Of a stretch of DNA of 64,000 bases, positions 10,101 through 20,000 are shown piece after piece. The DNA comes from Verrucomicrobiaceae bacterium (GTDB lineage Bacteria; Verrucomicrobiota; Verrucomicrobiia; Verrucomicrobiales; Akkermansiaceae): assembly GCA_027486655.1 (NCBI GenBank), contig JAIXOR010000055.1, positions 26,652 through 90,651 of the forward strand. The letters run 5' to 3'. The first letter of the stretch is position 1, and every line of letters begins with the position of its first letter. Both the position numbers and the translations under genes were made by a program. The notes under the pieces are model-generated. The model ran no database searches and was not told where the DNA came from. It was given only the letters and a program-made list of their open reading frames with translations.

Positions 10101-11273
10101 ATTGGTCCCTTGCGCCACGGCAGCCGTCACGTCGTGCACCACGTAGGGCACGCGCTTGCGGTAGTCGGTGTATTCCGGTGAGAGCTGGGCATCGCCGGCC
10201 TTGGTGCCGTTGAGCGTGAGTTCCGACCAACCGACGGTGCTGATGGCAGCAAGGGCGCGTTTGACGGGTTTGGCGATGGCAAATTCCTTGCGCAGCAGTA
10301 TGGCGGCGGAGGGGTTGTCCAACAGAGCCGGGGATAGTGCCTGTTGGTATTTGCCATCGGTCAGATGGTCCTTGCTCCAACCGGAGCCTTCGTAGCTGTC
10401 ATTGGCGCTCACCGATTTGTTGAGGGCGACATTGGTCGCGCCGGAGATCGCTTCGATTTCCGCAAGGGTGAACACGTAGTTCAGTCCCGCGCCGCGTTGC
10501 CAGAGCTTGGTGGCGGTGAAGCGGACGTAGCGCGCGTTTGCGGCGGAAGCGTTGATGGGAACTGCGTTGTTTCCCGGATTGGCGAAGTCAGCAGCCGTTT
10601 GATCCGAGATGAGAGTGGAGGTGGAGAAGTCCGCGACATTTGAAACCTCGACCTTGAAGCGAAGGGGAAACCCGTAGCCCGCGACCCAGCCGCCAGCACC
10701 GGGATCGTTGTGATATTGTGGGCGGATCCTTACCGTGTCGAGCGCAACACTCGCGCCGAGGTCCACCTGCACCCACTTCACCGCGTCGGTGGTGGCGGAT
10801 TCGACGGCATATCCTTGTGAGGTCGAGCTGTCCGCGGCACCGATCCACGATGCTCCCTGCCAGTCTGACGTTTCTAACAATCCCATCGTCCATGTGGCGG
10901 GAGCGCTCCAGTCGGTCGATTGATCCGCCTTGTCCCAGACGCGGACTTTCCAGTGGAGTTTCTGTTCGGAGGCAAGCGCTGGTCCGGCGTAGCGGATCGC
11001 GCGGCATTGGGACGAGTTCACCTTGCCGCTGTCCCAGAGATCGCCGGTGTCGGCGGCGAGATTGGCATCGGACGATGCGACGAGGATTCGGTAGGCGCTT
11101 TGGGATTGGTTTGTCTGGCCGGGTGCCGCCTGGATCTGCCAGGAGAGGCGTGGCGCCGACGCTTCCACGCCGAGCGGATCGACGCGGTTTTCACAGCGAA
11201 GTGTGGAGGGCGTTAGAGCTGAAGCAATCGAAGCAATGAGGACAGTGAATGCAAATGGAACGACGATTTTCAT
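7137..11273 (-). CDS. GH78 alpha-L-rhamnosidase with discoidin-like insert and shared C-terminal module
   Basis: A 1,378-residue secreted enzyme that releases terminal alpha-L-rhamnose. I chose ATG 11273 (MKIVVPFAFTVLIASIASA) because it gives a signal peptide; the ORF-track start at 11402 lies in the upstream dyad. The order is: Fn3-like N-domain (LRCENRVDPLGVEASAPRLSW); an inserted F5/8-like segment (KWVQVDLGASVALDTVRIRPQ... NARYVRFTATKL); the GH78 accessory beta-domains; and the (alpha/alpha)6 catalytic domain. The catalytic signature is YPMDPSREKTGWSQD, whose E is the expected general acid, and a second candidate acid lies in VQMETWNGG. A laminin-G-like beta region follows, then the shared tail (SDYDSWK... 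NDDDDQDGHSNFEEYAFGQNP... LFVRISAQST). The tail links this enzyme to the repeat exoproteins. Confidence 0.93.
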   Translation of the reverse strand: MKIVVPFAFTVLIASIASALTPSTLRCENRVDPLGVEASAPRLSWQIQAAPGQTNQSQSAYRILVASSDANLAADTGDLWDSGKVNSSQCRAIRYAGPALASEQKLHWKVRVWDKADQSTDWSAPATWTMGLLETSDWQGASWIGAADSSTSQGYAVESATTDAVKWVQVDLGASVALDTVRIRPQYHNDPGAGGWVAGYGFPLRFKVEVSNVADFSTSTLISDQTAADFANPGNNAVPINASAANARYVRFTATKLWQRGAGLNYVFTLAEIEAISGATNVALNKSVSANDSYEGSGWSKDHLTDGKYQQALSPALLDNPSAAILLRKEFAIAKPVKRALAAISTVGWSELTLNGTKAGDAQLSPEYTDYRKRVPYVVHDVTAAVAQGTNALGISLAHGFASTPGGGYLGWYGKAAPPRVLFRLLVEFTDGTSQTVVSDGSWKWNIGENTFNDLWVGEKIDKRLAKNGWNLTGYPDAAWFATNILQNPGGTLFARTVAPVRVLETASPTSINGNLFHFDHLATGWLRLKTSGSAGQTVSVLQRGDFSSAFGQTAYPEGPQVGMQCTLSGSGEETFEPKWYFHTISKTVRVEGLTQPPTPDTLTRVSVGIDLPRVGNFECSNAFLNQQYQTLLRTQRNYNFDYPMDPSREKTGWSQDVMGMIHTSVYDFDSEEFYWNWWKSMRDTQQANGYLDPVMPQIDIAVPGYNGPWWAGMIVYTPWHLYHYYGDRKYIEEAYPAMKLFMDHLATRADADKVISWGLGDWIEVGSISNPTRTAVPITSTCAYYLYATILQRSAELLGNTSDAATYAALATEIKDGFNRRFLNASTGQVGSVADTQTAQILPLYLGMIPEDKKQLVLDRLVANIGERDEHVSTGFVGTIHLLLGLPDLGQAELTHRMVMQQDYPGWNTLVQNGVQMETWNGGQVQMPSLGGPIGAYLYQILGGIRPAEPGFKKVLIKPAMVGDLTFVNTHHDGPYGRITSNWRKENDQFILNAVIPPNSTATVVLPNGTSHEVGSGSYQWTMALPVPPRTSQLLLEDDFDSVSESTAGFNTTLAADQQGTLAPVSYTVTTAGQDWQAQHGNTAAMLLVGDAGYGATAALNQDFSTPANAFDLPLSIQMDARVTDTTVPGCWSSIGIGSAKNIIANDGRIRFGILPILNGSMQVWINGIRQLPDTSHAGNTFRIVLSNTAGTGSAFNGNGSKAKLYDGTTLVGTYPLPQLGSGEGYLSFSANPYNGSWNITRIDNLSITLVSDYDSWKAPINLSGGPNDDDDQDGHSNFEEYAFGQNPQGGDSTNPYLDFPAPSTGTFTYTRRKRTLSGLIFTVSTSTNLTDWTPDSGALQTTAAIPGTDNESVEVTLSPALLSETRLFVRISAQST

Positions 11274-11354
11274 CGATTGGCTTGAACGGATGTTGAAACA
11301 GCTGCGTGAGGATTGCATGGAACCTTGGGGAAACAACGAGAAGGGCGGCGAGCG

Positions 11355-11403
11355 GAAACCCAATACCGCGCGCCGCCCCGGGATTTGCCCCTCCAGAGGC
11401 AAA
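11355..11403 (-). promoter_or_regulatory. Promoter with GCCTCTGGAGGGGC dyad, upstream of the rhamnosidase
   Basis: Read on the minus strand, TTTGCCTCTGGAGGGGC is followed after 20 nt by GTATTGGGTTTC. The same pair occurs upstream of the GH36-kinase gene at 32595-32644, spaced by 21 nt. The dyad is a near-perfect inverted repeat (GCCTCT/AGGGGC). If TATTGG is the -10, the dyad centre falls near -41, as for an activator that contacts RNA polymerase. The leader to ATG 11273 would be about 75 nt. Confidence 0.55.
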
Positions 11404-11427
11404 GGCTTTCATTGAACGATTCAGTTT

Positions 11428-13347
11428 TCAATGCGACCGCCTGCGGCGGAGAAGACCAAGCATTCCCAATCCGCCGAGGAGGGCTGCTCCGGGTTCGGGG
11501 ACGACAGTGATGGAGCCTGTAGTCGCCAGATCGTTCTGCCACATTAGGCCGCCGATGAGCGTTGGAAGATTGACGGAGGAAAAGCTGTCCGAGAATCCCA
11601 ACGTGGCGTCAAACAGGTTGAAGGTCATGCCCATGGTGAAACTGGACGCATCGCCGCCGTAGAGCACGTTCAGGATGCCGCCGTAGGAAATCGCTCCAGT
11701 CACGTTGGCGAAGTCCGCCGCGCGGTTGAGGCCGACGCCCAGGGTGGGATCGATCTCGAAGTCGGAGGTGCCGTTGAGGTCGAGCGTGCCGAGCACATTG
11801 ATGGTGCCGATGGAGTTGCCCGGAGCGAAGATGCCGTTGACGGTGGTTGTGCCCACGGTTCCGGTGCCTTTGAGGGTGGCTCCGCTGTCCACCGTGGTCA
11901 GGCTGCTGGTGGAGATGTTGCCGTTGACGACGAGCGTGCCTGCGGAAACGGTGGTCGCGCCGTTGTAGGAGTTGTTGCCCGCGAGCACCATCGTGCCGGC
12001 TCCGGTTTTGACAAGGGCCGAGGCGGGAACCCACCAGACTTCCGGGGATTGGTCGCTGAGATCGGCATTCACCTGGAGATCAACGGACGCCGAGCCGTCG
12101 GCGACGTTGAAGGTGTGGTTGGCACCATTGTCCGCACGCAGCACCCATGATCCGTTGATCGTGTTGGTGCTATTGCCCGAAGAGCTGAATCCCAGCAATC
12201 CGTCGCCGTTCCATTGCCCGGAACCTGAAATCGTGCCGCCATGATTCAAGCCCACCGTCATGTAAGCGCCGAAACCAACGTGCGCGCCGCTTGCCGCGTT
12301 GAAAGTGCCGCCATTGATGGTGAGGCTTGTAGGAGCGTTATTCCAACCGAAGCCGGTGCCGTCGCCGCCGGTGATCGCCAGGGTGGCTCCGGAATTCACC
12401 GTGATCGCGCCGCGGAGGTGTCCCCAGCCGCCGGTGGCTCCAGCCAATTCGAGCGTGCCTTGGTTGACTGTCGTTCCGCCGGTGTATGCGTTGTAGGTCG
12501 AGAGTGTCAGCGTGCCCGCACCGGATTTGGTGAGAGTGCCGGCTCCGCCGTAATCCTGCATCTGCTTGGTAATCGTGATGTTGAATCCGTTGGTGTTGAT
12601 GTTGGCTCCGCCCGTACCGACACCGACGTTGTTGCGGTTACCCCAGCCAGGATCCCACGTCTGGATGAAGTCGCTGCTGTTCGCCGAGGCGATGAGTGTT
12701 CCGCCGCTCAGGACAACACCGTCAGACGGGAGTCCCGTCCAACTTGCCGAGGTGGTCCTGATGTATGGAGTGGAGAGCGAGCCACCGAAGAGGACGACGC
12801 TCATCGTGTTGCCACCGTTGATGGAGTCATCGATGCCATTGCTGATCGTCACGTTGCCACCGCTGACAAGCAGACGTCCCCAGGAGCCTGCGGAGAGGAC
12901 GCGATTGGCGGTGAACGTGCCGCCGGTGATTTCCACGACGCGGCGTGCGATCTTGAGGTCACCGGTGACGCTCACGTTATTCGAGAAGGAAAGCGTTGGT
13001 CCGCCGGGGCCGTTATTGCCGTCCGCCTGGGCCAATAAATCGCCTGAAACAGCGAGTGCCGAGCCGGAGAATGAGCCCGAGGTGTTGGCGTTACCAAGGC
13101 CGAAAGTGAAGTTGCCGGCGCTGATCGCCTGGGTGAGATTGATCGCGCCAGTGCTGGTGTTGAAGATCGCGCTGTCGGGCGTGCCGTTATTCCAGGTGGA
13201 GCCGTTCCAGTTGGAGTCGGTGGTGTTCCAGTTGCTGTTGATCGCTCCATCCCAAGTGAGATTCGCGGCTTGGACGGAGATGGGGAGGGCCAGGGCGGCG
13301 GTGAGGAGGGAGGAGAAACCGACGAATGGATTGATACGGGATTTCAT
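11428..13347 (-). CDS. PEP-CTERM autotransporter-associated beta-strand repeat protein
   Basis: A 639-residue secreted protein with signal peptide MKSRINPFVGFSSLLTAALALPISVQA. It carries beta-strand passenger repeats (GAGTLTLSTYNAYTGGTTVNQGTL; GAGTMVLAGNNSYNGATTVSAGTL). The classic PEP-CTERM tail is VVPEPGAALLGGLGMLGLLRRRRSH: PEP motif, hydrophobic stretch, arginine cluster. This predicts processing by an exosortase, which is not in the window. Residues about 35-270 are near-identical to the N-terminal part of the neighbouring gene at 13486-16773 (SGDLLAQADGNNGPGGP), so the pair arose by tandem duplication; the two now have different C-terminal tails. ATG 13347 lies 37 bp downstream of the -10 of the conserved promoter. 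No enzymatic motif is visible. Confidence 0.9.
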   Translation of the reverse strand: MKSRINPFVGFSSLLTAALALPISVQAANLTWDGAINSNWNTTDSNWNGSTWNNGTPDSAIFNTSTGAINLTQAISAGNFTFGLGNANTSGSFSGSALAVSGDLLAQADGNNGPGGPTLSFSNNVSVTGDLKIARRVVEITGGTFTANRVLSAGSWGRLLVSGGNVTISNGIDDSINGGNTMSVVLFGGSLSTPYIRTTSASWTGLPSDGVVLSGGTLIASANSSDFIQTWDPGWGNRNNVGVGTGGANINTNGFNITITKQMQDYGGAGTLTKSGAGTLTLSTYNAYTGGTTVNQGTLELAGATGGWGHLRGAITVNSGATLAITGGDGTGFGWNNAPTSLTINGGTFNAASGAHVGFGAYMTVGLNHGGTISGSGQWNGDGLLGFSSSGNSTNTINGSWVLRADNGANHTFNVADGSASVDLQVNADLSDQSPEVWWVPASALVKTGAGTMVLAGNNSYNGATTVSAGTLVVNGNISTSSLTTVDSGATLKGTGTVGTTTVNGIFAPGNSIGTINVLGTLDLNGTSDFEIDPTLGVGLNRAADFANVTGAISYGGILNVLYGGDASSFTMGMTFNLFDATLGFSDSFSSVNLPTLIGGLMWQNDLATTGSITVVPEPGAALLGGLGMLGLLRRRRSH

Positions 13348-13383
13348 GGGGTTTTGTCTATGTGGGGCGGCAATAACGGGTGG

Positions 13384-13430
13384 AGATTAGCGGATCGTGT
13401 GGTTCCGCCTACCCGTTAAAATGTGCGGGG
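13384..13430 (-). promoter_or_regulatory. Conserved activator-type promoter (copy A)
   Basis: On the minus strand CCCCGCACATTTTAACGGGTA (rc of 13410-13430) is followed after exactly 18 nt by GCTAATCT (rc of 13384-13391). The dyad CCCG-N10-CGGG is centred about 31 nt upstream of the TANNNT hexamer, that is near -43.5. The motif serves the PEP-CTERM gene starting at 13347. Confidence 0.8.
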
Positions 13431-13442
13431 TGGCGCGCGAGA

Positions 13443-13466
13443 AGCGCCGAGCTGGGGCTCGGCGCT
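13443..13466. terminator. Perfect hairpin AGCGCCGAGC-TGGG-GCTCGGCGCT
   Basis: A 10-bp perfect GC-rich stem with a 4-nt loop, 20 bp past the stop of the 13486-16773 gene (minus strand) and just before promoter copy A. An almost identical hairpin sits after the stop at 30712. The role is probably that of a repeated intergenic terminator or REP-like unit. There is no clear U-tract. Confidence 0.6.
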
Positions 13467-13485
13467 CCCGGGGCGCTCCGAGGGA

Positions 13486-16400
13486 TTAGTTGGCGCGGAC
13501 TTGGATGAAGAGTTTCGGGTTCGTGAGAAGGGCCGGGCTGATCGTGACCGGAACGGTTTCCACTTCTCCATTGAGGGTGGGAGTTCCTTGGATCGCGCCG
13601 GTGTCCTCAGACCAAACAGCGAGGTCGGTGGAATACCAGACCGAGTAGCTCAGACCAGTGAGCGCCTGCTGGCGGCGGGTGTAGCTGAATGTGCCGGTGG
13701 ATTTATCGAGGGGAACGGCGATGGGGTTGACGGAGGAACCTCCGGTCGGATCGGTTCCAAAGGCATACTCCTCGTGGTTGGTGAGGCCGTCGTTGTCATC
13801 GTCATCGTTCTCGCCGCCGGTCACGCCGTTGGCGGTCTTCCAAGTGTCGTAGTCGGTGGCGGCATTGACGTAGGCGAGTTTGCCATCGGCTTCAGTGAAG
13901 ACCCACTCGGCACCGGTGACCGCGAGTTTCCAGGTGCCGACGGGCCCTTCGATGAAGGTTCCGATGTTGCTGGTGACTCCGGCGGTAGCCGAGAGGTCCG
14001 GAGCGGTGGTGAAGCTGGCGAGGTTGAATAGGTTCCAGACATTGCCGCCGGTGGCGTCTGCCGCGCCGAGGTCGAGATCGACGGTGCCGAGGAAGGACAG
14101 CGTGCCGGTGCCGCTTCCGGAGACGGAGTTGGTGGCGCCATTGGTGGTGGGGCGGAAGCGCAGGTTGCTGGTGGCGGTGACATTGAGCGCGCCGTCGGCA
14201 ACCACGGTATTGCCGTCATACGTGTTGGTGCCATTGAGGACCATCGTGCCCGTACCCGACTTGGTGAGACCGGAGGCAGGAACCCACCAGACCGCCGGCC
14301 ATTGGTCGGTGAGGTTGGCGTTGATCTGGAGATCGGTGGCTGCCGCTCCGTCGTCCACGGTGAAGGTGTGATTGGCCCCGGCGTCGCCGCGGAGGGTGAC
14401 GGAACCCGCGCCAATGGTGTTGGTGCTGTCGCCGTAGCTGGAGAACGCGAGCATGCCATCGCCGTTCCATTGCCAGTTGCCGAGAACAGTCCCGCCGTTA
14501 TCGAGAGTCATGGTGGCGAAGGAGCCGAAGCCGAGGTGGGCACCGCTGACGGCATTGATCGTTCCTCCATCGACGACGGTTGAAGTGACCGGAGCGTTCC
14601 AGCCGAAACCTGTGCCGTCTCCGCCGGTGATCGAAACAGTGGCACCAGCCGCGATGTTGAGAGCACCGCTGATTTGGGAGTTGCCACTGTTTCCGCCTGA
14701 GAGTTCGAGAGTTCCGGCAGTGACGGTGGTGCCACCGGTGTAGGATTTGATTCCGGTGAGGACGAGTTTGCCCGTGCCCGTCTTTTCCATGCCGAAGGTG
14801 CCGCCCAGGTTGGCGGCGATGGTGGCGGTGCGGCCGCTGGTGACACTGATAAGTGGCTGGATGGCGGATGAATCCAGTGACAACGTGCCAGAGCCGTCCA
14901 GCGTGTAGTCGGAAACCGAGAAGGCGAGACTGCCGATCTTGCGGTTGGAATCCACGGTGACGGTGACCCCGGTGGCGGCATTGAAGGTGGCGATGGCATC
15001 ATAGCCGACTGCGACGGTGTTGCCCGCCCAATTGGCCGCATCACTCCAGTTGCCATTGACAAGGGAGGTCCATGTGCCGTTTGCGCCGGCGATCACCAGA
15101 GAGCCGGTTCCGGTGAAGAAGGAGCCGTAAGTCGGGTGGCTGGAGTTGTAGATGCCAGCGGGCAGCGGGCCGCTCCCATCAATAAAAAGACTGCCAACCG
15201 TGTCGCTGCCTGTGAAACCCAGATTTGTAATGGCTCCGCTGGCGATGACAACGCTGGCGGTATCATCAAGAATCGGCTGGGATACAGAGAGTGTGGCACC
15301 CGTGTTCACGGTGATGCTGGGGCTGGAGAAACCCGCGCCTGAAATCACCAGCGTGCCGCCATTCACAGTCGTGGCTCCGGTGTAAGTATTGTTGCCGGAA
15401 AGTTCCATCGTTCCAGGGCCGGTCTTGGTGATGCTGCGTCCGCCTGAAGCCTCGGTGACGGCCGCACTGACGAGCAGGTCGGTGGCCGCCGCACCGTCGG
15501 CGACGTTGAAGGTGATGCCGGGCGCGCCGCCGTCGGCACGCATGCGGATGCGACCGCCGATGGTGGCAGTGTCCGCGCTGGCGTTGGTGGTGACATCGGC
15601 GTTGATCCACTCCATTTGTGGGCCGTTCGCGTTGCTCGTGCCATTGTTGCTGGCAAGCGTGCCGCCGCTCATGTTGATCCCTCCGGAGAGGTTCCAGACG
15701 TGCATGGTGCCCGGGCTGATGACGGTGCCGCCGTTGATTGTGAGGGCGGTGACCTTGTAGCCATTAATCCAGCCAAGGCCGGTTCCGTCTTCGTTGGCGA
15801 AGTTGACCGCAGCACCGCTGTTCACGGTGAGCGGTCCCGCAATGCGGGCGTAGCCGCCACCCGCTCCGTCAAGCAGCAGGGTGCCTTGGTTCACGGTGGT
15901 GCCGCCGGAGTAGTGGTTTGCGTTGGTGTATCTCAGAGTGCCTGCGCCGGTCTTGGTAATGGTGCCCGCACCACCGTAGTTCTGCATCGACTTGGTGATA
16001 GTGATGTCAAAGCCGTTGGTGTCGATGATCGTGCCGCCGGTGCCGACTCCGATATTGTTGCGGTCGCCCCAATTGAAGGGGGCTTGATAGGTCTGGATGA
16101 AATCGTTGCTGGACGCCGTGGCAATGAGCGTGCCGCCGCTCAAGACGACACCGTCGTTCGGGAGACCGGTAAAGCCCGCCGAAGTGGTCTTGATGAAAGG
16201 AGTGGAGAGCGAACCGCCGAAGAGAACGACGCTCATCGTGTTGCCACCGTTGATGGAGTCATCGATGCCGTTGGTGATCGTCACATTGCCTCCGCTGACC
16301 AGCAGACGTCCCCAGGAGCCTGCGGATAGGACGCGATTGGCGGTGAACGTGCCGCCGGTGATCTCCACCACACGGCGTGCAATCTTGAGGTCGCCAGTGA

Positions 16401-16773
16401 CGGTGACGTTGTTCGAGAAGGCAAGATTCGGGCCGCCGGGGCCGTTGTTGCCGTCCGCTTGGGCCAGCAGGTCGCCGGAGATGCTCAGTGCGGATCCGGA
16501 GAAGGAGCCGGTGAGGTTGGCATTCGGCAGGCCGAAGGTGAAACTGCCGGCGCTGATGGCCTCAGTGAGGGTGATGGCACCGGTGGAGGTGTTGAAAATA
16601 GCGTTTTCACCTGAGGCCCAGGTGGAGCCGGACCAGTTGGAGTCGGTGGTGTTCCAGTTGCCGGTGGCGGCGCCGTTGTCCCAGGTGAGGTCGGCGGCCT
16701 GGGCGGAGACCGTGAGGACAACCGCCGAGAGGAGGGAGGAGAGACGAAGGAATGGGTTGATTTGGGTTTTCAT
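13486..16773 (-). CDS. Large autotransporter-associated beta-strand repeat protein with shared C-terminal module
   Basis: 1,095 residues from ATG 16773 (MKTQINPFLRLSSLLSAVVLTVSAQA, a good signal peptide). The ORF-track start at 16800 adds nine residues ahead of the signal peptide. The N-terminal 250 residues closely match the adjacent PEP-CTERM protein. Repeated units of about 90-110 residues follow (TKTGAGTLRYTNANHYSGGTTVNQGTL; GTGKLVLTGIKSYTGGTTVTAGTL), interrupted by segments of the form GTWTSLVNGNWSDAANWAGN. The tail is ATDYDTWKTANGVTGG-ENDDDDNDGLTNHEEYAFGTDP, then SYTRRQQALTGLSYSVWYSTDL and a terminal LFIQVRAN. It is probably a surface fibre or adhesive or substrate-binding scaffold (inference). 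No catalytic site seen. Confidence 0.88.
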   Translation of the reverse strand: MKTQINPFLRLSSLLSAVVLTVSAQAADLTWDNGAATGNWNTTDSNWSGSTWASGENAIFNTSTGAITLTEAISAGSFTFGLPNANLTGSFSGSALSISGDLLAQADGNNGPGGPNLAFSNNVTVTGDLKIARRVVEITGGTFTANRVLSAGSWGRLLVSGGNVTITNGIDDSINGGNTMSVVLFGGSLSTPFIKTTSAGFTGLPNDGVVLSGGTLIATASSNDFIQTYQAPFNWGDRNNIGVGTGGTIIDTNGFDITITKSMQNYGGAGTITKTGAGTLRYTNANHYSGGTTVNQGTLLLDGAGGGYARIAGPLTVNSGAAVNFANEDGTGLGWINGYKVTALTINGGTVISPGTMHVWNLSGGINMSGGTLASNNGTSNANGPQMEWINADVTTNASADTATIGGRIRMRADGGAPGITFNVADGAAATDLLVSAAVTEASGGRSITKTGPGTMELSGNNTYTGATTVNGGTLVISGAGFSSPSITVNTGATLSVSQPILDDTASVVIASGAITNLGFTGSDTVGSLFIDGSGPLPAGIYNSSHPTYGSFFTGTGSLVIAGANGTWTSLVNGNWSDAANWAGNTVAVGYDAIATFNAATGVTVTVDSNRKIGSLAFSVSDYTLDGSGTLSLDSSAIQPLISVTSGRTATIAANLGGTFGMEKTGTGKLVLTGIKSYTGGTTVTAGTLELSGGNSGNSQISGALNIAAGATVSITGGDGTGFGWNAPVTSTVVDGGTINAVSGAHLGFGSFATMTLDNGGTVLGNWQWNGDGMLAFSSYGDSTNTIGAGSVTLRGDAGANHTFTVDDGAAATDLQINANLTDQWPAVWWVPASGLTKSGTGTMVLNGTNTYDGNTVVADGALNVTATSNLRFRPTTNGATNSVSGSGTGTLSFLGTVDLDLGAADATGGNVWNLFNLASFTTAPDLSATAGVTSNIGTFIEGPVGTWKLAVTGAEWVFTEADGKLAYVNAATDYDTWKTANGVTGGENDDDDNDGLTNHEEYAFGTDPTGGSSVNPIAVPLDKSTGTFSYTRRQQALTGLSYSVWYSTDLAVWSEDTGAIQGTPTLNGEVETVPVTISPALLTNPKLFIQVRAN

Positions 16774-16810
16774 GGGTTGGGAGATGATCGGTGGCTCCAA
16801 TTCAAATGAA

Positions 16811-16856
16811 AAACTAGCAGGAAACGTGCTCCGGAATACCCGTTAAAATGTGCGGG
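16811..16856 (-). promoter_or_regulatory. Conserved activator-type promoter (copy B)
   Basis: CCCGCACATTTTAACGGGTA (rc of 16837-16856), 18 nt, then GCTAGTTT (rc of 16811-16818), 38 bp before the ATG at 16773. Spacing is identical to copies A, D, E, F and G. Confidence 0.8.
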
Positions 16857-16966
16857 TAAGATTTGACTGAGCCCCCTAGCACCCGAGGCCTGCCGGATGT
16901 GAATAGTTGATTTTGAAAGACTAGAGACGTAGGTTAAATCCGGGCATTGTGACCACGAGCGCGGAA

Positions 16967-16987
16967 TTGTCACCCGATCAGGTGAAT
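16967..16987. promoter_or_regulatory. Palindrome TTGTCACCCGATCAGGTGAAT
   Basis: A 16-bp near-palindrome, TCACCCGATCAGGTGA, flanked by TTG and AT. A sibling occurs at 27404-27424 on the opposite strand with the same asymmetric flanks. It lies 17-37 bp beyond the stop of the 17004-23993 gene and about 195 bp upstream of ATG 16773. It could be an operator; it has no loop, so a terminator is less likely. Confidence 0.4.
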
Positions 16988-17003
16988 GATGCCGCTGGGA
17001 GGA

Positions 17004-20000
17004 TCAGGGGGACTGGGCGGTGATACGGACGAAGAGCCTCCTACTGGCTGGCAAGACGGGACTCAGAGTGACCTGCACCGTTTCCGTATCGCCCGAAGTT
17101 CCGGTGATGGTCTGGATGGCTGCTGAGTCTTCGGTCCAATTCGTCAGGCTGGTGGTCGTCCAAATCTTGAACACCAGACCGCTCAGCGAGGACTTGCGGC
17201 GCGCGTAGGTGAACATGCCGGTGCCCGCCGATGGATAACTCAGATACGGGGTCAATGCGGTGCCGTTCTTCGGATTCAGGCCGAAGGCGTATTCCGAGAA
17301 ATTCGTGAAACCGTCCTGATCGTCGTCGTCATCAAGCCCGCCGGTAAGATTGTTGGCGCTCTTCCAGGCATCGTAGTCGGAAACCGGACCGTTGGCGACG
17401 GTGAGCGTGCCCGTTCCTGTGATAAAGCCGGCGCTGTTGGTGGAAGAATAGACGCCCGGGGATTTGGCGACGCCGCCGAGCCAGAGTTCGTCGATCGTGT
17501 CGGTGCCGGTGTAATCGAGGTGAAGGGTGGCACCGCTGGCGACAACCACGTCGGCAGCATTGGCGAGGTTGGCATTGTTGGAACCATTGCCGAGGCGTAG
17601 CGTGCCGACGTTGACCGTGGTGGGGCCGGTGTAGGTGTTGGTGCTGTTGATGTGGAGCGTGCCGTTGCCGACTTTGGTGAGACCGAACGACCCCGCATCT
17701 TCATAGAAACCGGTCACGGTCAGGGTGCCGGCATCCACGCCGATGGTCGTGTTTCCGTCGAAGCAGAATCCCGGCCCGCTGCCACTGCCGCCGTAGGTCA
17801 GGGTCAGGGCGTTGTTGCCGGAAAGGCTGCGCAGGGCACCTTGCCCGTCCACGCCGCTGCCGAGCAGGTGGAGATGTTCACCGAGACTGATTCCACCTTG
17901 CAGGGCGAGAGTGGAGCCGTTGCGGATCCAGGTCATGTTCGCGCCACTCCAACCGCCCGCGCCGAGAGCCGACGAGTGGGCGGCGGTGAGCATGCCGCCC
18001 ACGATGTCGGTGACACCGTCGTGACTGTTAGACCCGGCGAGGACCGCGTTGCCCGCGCCGGTCTTGATGAGATTCGAGGCGGCAAGCCACCAAACCTCTG
18101 GGTATTGATCGCTCAGGTTCGCATTGATCTGGAGATCGACCGACGCCGCACCGTCGGCGACGTTGAAGGTGTGGTTGGCCCCGGCGTCCGATCGAAGGTT
18201 GAGGAGGCCGCTGATGGTGTTCGTGGCATCGCCCGAGGATGTGAATCCTAACAAGCCGTCACCGTTCCATTGCCAGTTACCCGCGATGGCGCCGCCCTGA
18301 TTCAGGGCCACAGTCGCGTAAGCCCCGAAGCCGAGGTGGGAGCTGCCGGACGCGTTCACTGCGCCGCCGTTGATGGTGAGACTGGAAATCGGGTTGTTCC
18401 ATCCGAAGCCGGTGCCGTCGCCTCCGGAGAGAGCGATCACGCCTCCGGAGTTCACGGTGACGTGACCGCTGACCAAGCTGTTTCCGCCCGAAGCCCCGGC
18501 CAGTTCGAGCGTGCCCTCGTTCACCGCGGTGCCGCCGATGTGGGAGTTGATGTTGGTGAGTTTCAACGTGCCGCTTCCGATCTTGGTCAGCGTGCTGGAG
18601 CCCGCGATGCTGGAGCCGATGGTGGCCGTGACGCCCGAGCCGCTCACTTGCAGGTTGGAGCTGCCCAAGGTGGTGGCGAGTGTAAGCGTGTTGCCGGTGA
18701 GCGTGTAGTCGGAGTTGGCGAAGCTCAGGCCGCCGAGCGTGCGGTTGCCATCGAGCGTGACGGTCACGCCGGTGGCTTGCGCGAAGGTGGCTGTGGCGTC
18801 GGCACCATCGGCCACCATGGAGTTCTGCCAGTTGCCAGCCGTGCTCCAGTTGCCGTTGGTCAGGCTGGTCCAGACGCCATTTCCAAGGACCGCGCCTTCG
18901 GTGACGATCAGGCTGCCCGATCCGGTGATGAATGAGGACGCGCTGGTGTAGGTGCCTGCCGGCTGCATGACGCCGTTGTTGAAAAGCTGGCGCACGGTTT
19001 CGGCGACTCCGCTGGCGAGGGTGAGCTTGCCGGTTCCTGTTAGGAAAAAAAGCGCCGTGTCGGCAATGGCACCGGCGGTGTTGCGGATCTCGCAGGTGGC
19101 GCCGGTGCCGACGATTAGGTTTCCACTGCCGAGCGTCCCGGCGGTTTCGGCGACGAGCGTGCCTGCGTTGACGGTGGTGGCACCGCTCTGGTTGTTAGAG
19201 CCGGTCAGCGTCAATTTTCCGGCACCGGACTTGGTGATGCCGAGAACCGGCGACGCTTCGGTGATCGCCGCGCTGACGAGCAGGTCGGTGGCCGCCGCGC
19301 CGTCGGCGACGTTGAAACTCACGGCCGTATAGCCCGCATCCCCACGAATACGGATGCGACCGCCGATGGTCGCGGTGTCGGCACTGGCGAGGGTGGTGAC
19401 GGAGCTGCGGTTCCATTCGAGCTGCGGGCCGTTCGGGTTGCTGGTGCCGTTGTTGGATTGCAGCGTGCCGCCGCTCATGGTGATGCCGCCGGGGATGTTC
19501 CAGATGTGGCTGATGCCGCTGCTGGTGAGCGTGCCGCCGTTGATGACGACCGAGGAAATCTGGTCGAGCCAACCGAGCCCGGTGCCGTCGCCGGTGGTTT
19601 CCACGGTGGCTCCGGCGTTGACGGTCAGCGCGCCGCGAAGGCAGCCGGTGCCCGAGTTCGCGAATAGCACGAGCTTGCCGCCATTGACCGCGGTGCCGCC
19701 GGTGTGGGTGTTGTTCGCCGCGAGGATGAGCGTGCCGCTTCCGGAATGAAGCAGGTGGCCGCCGCCGCTGACGACACCATTGAGTTGGACCGAGTTTCCG
19801 CTGAACTCGAGTTCCGCGCCGGAAGCGATGTCGAAGTTGCCGTCGTAGCCATGCAATTCGGAAGACGAGACAATTCCCATGTCCTGACGCATCGCCGAGA
19901 CGATCTTCACGTGGCGCATGAACTGAACAGCACCGCTTTCGTCATCGTAGTTCAATCCGTAGGGCCAGAAATGAATGCCATCGCAGCCGATGGTTGCGGA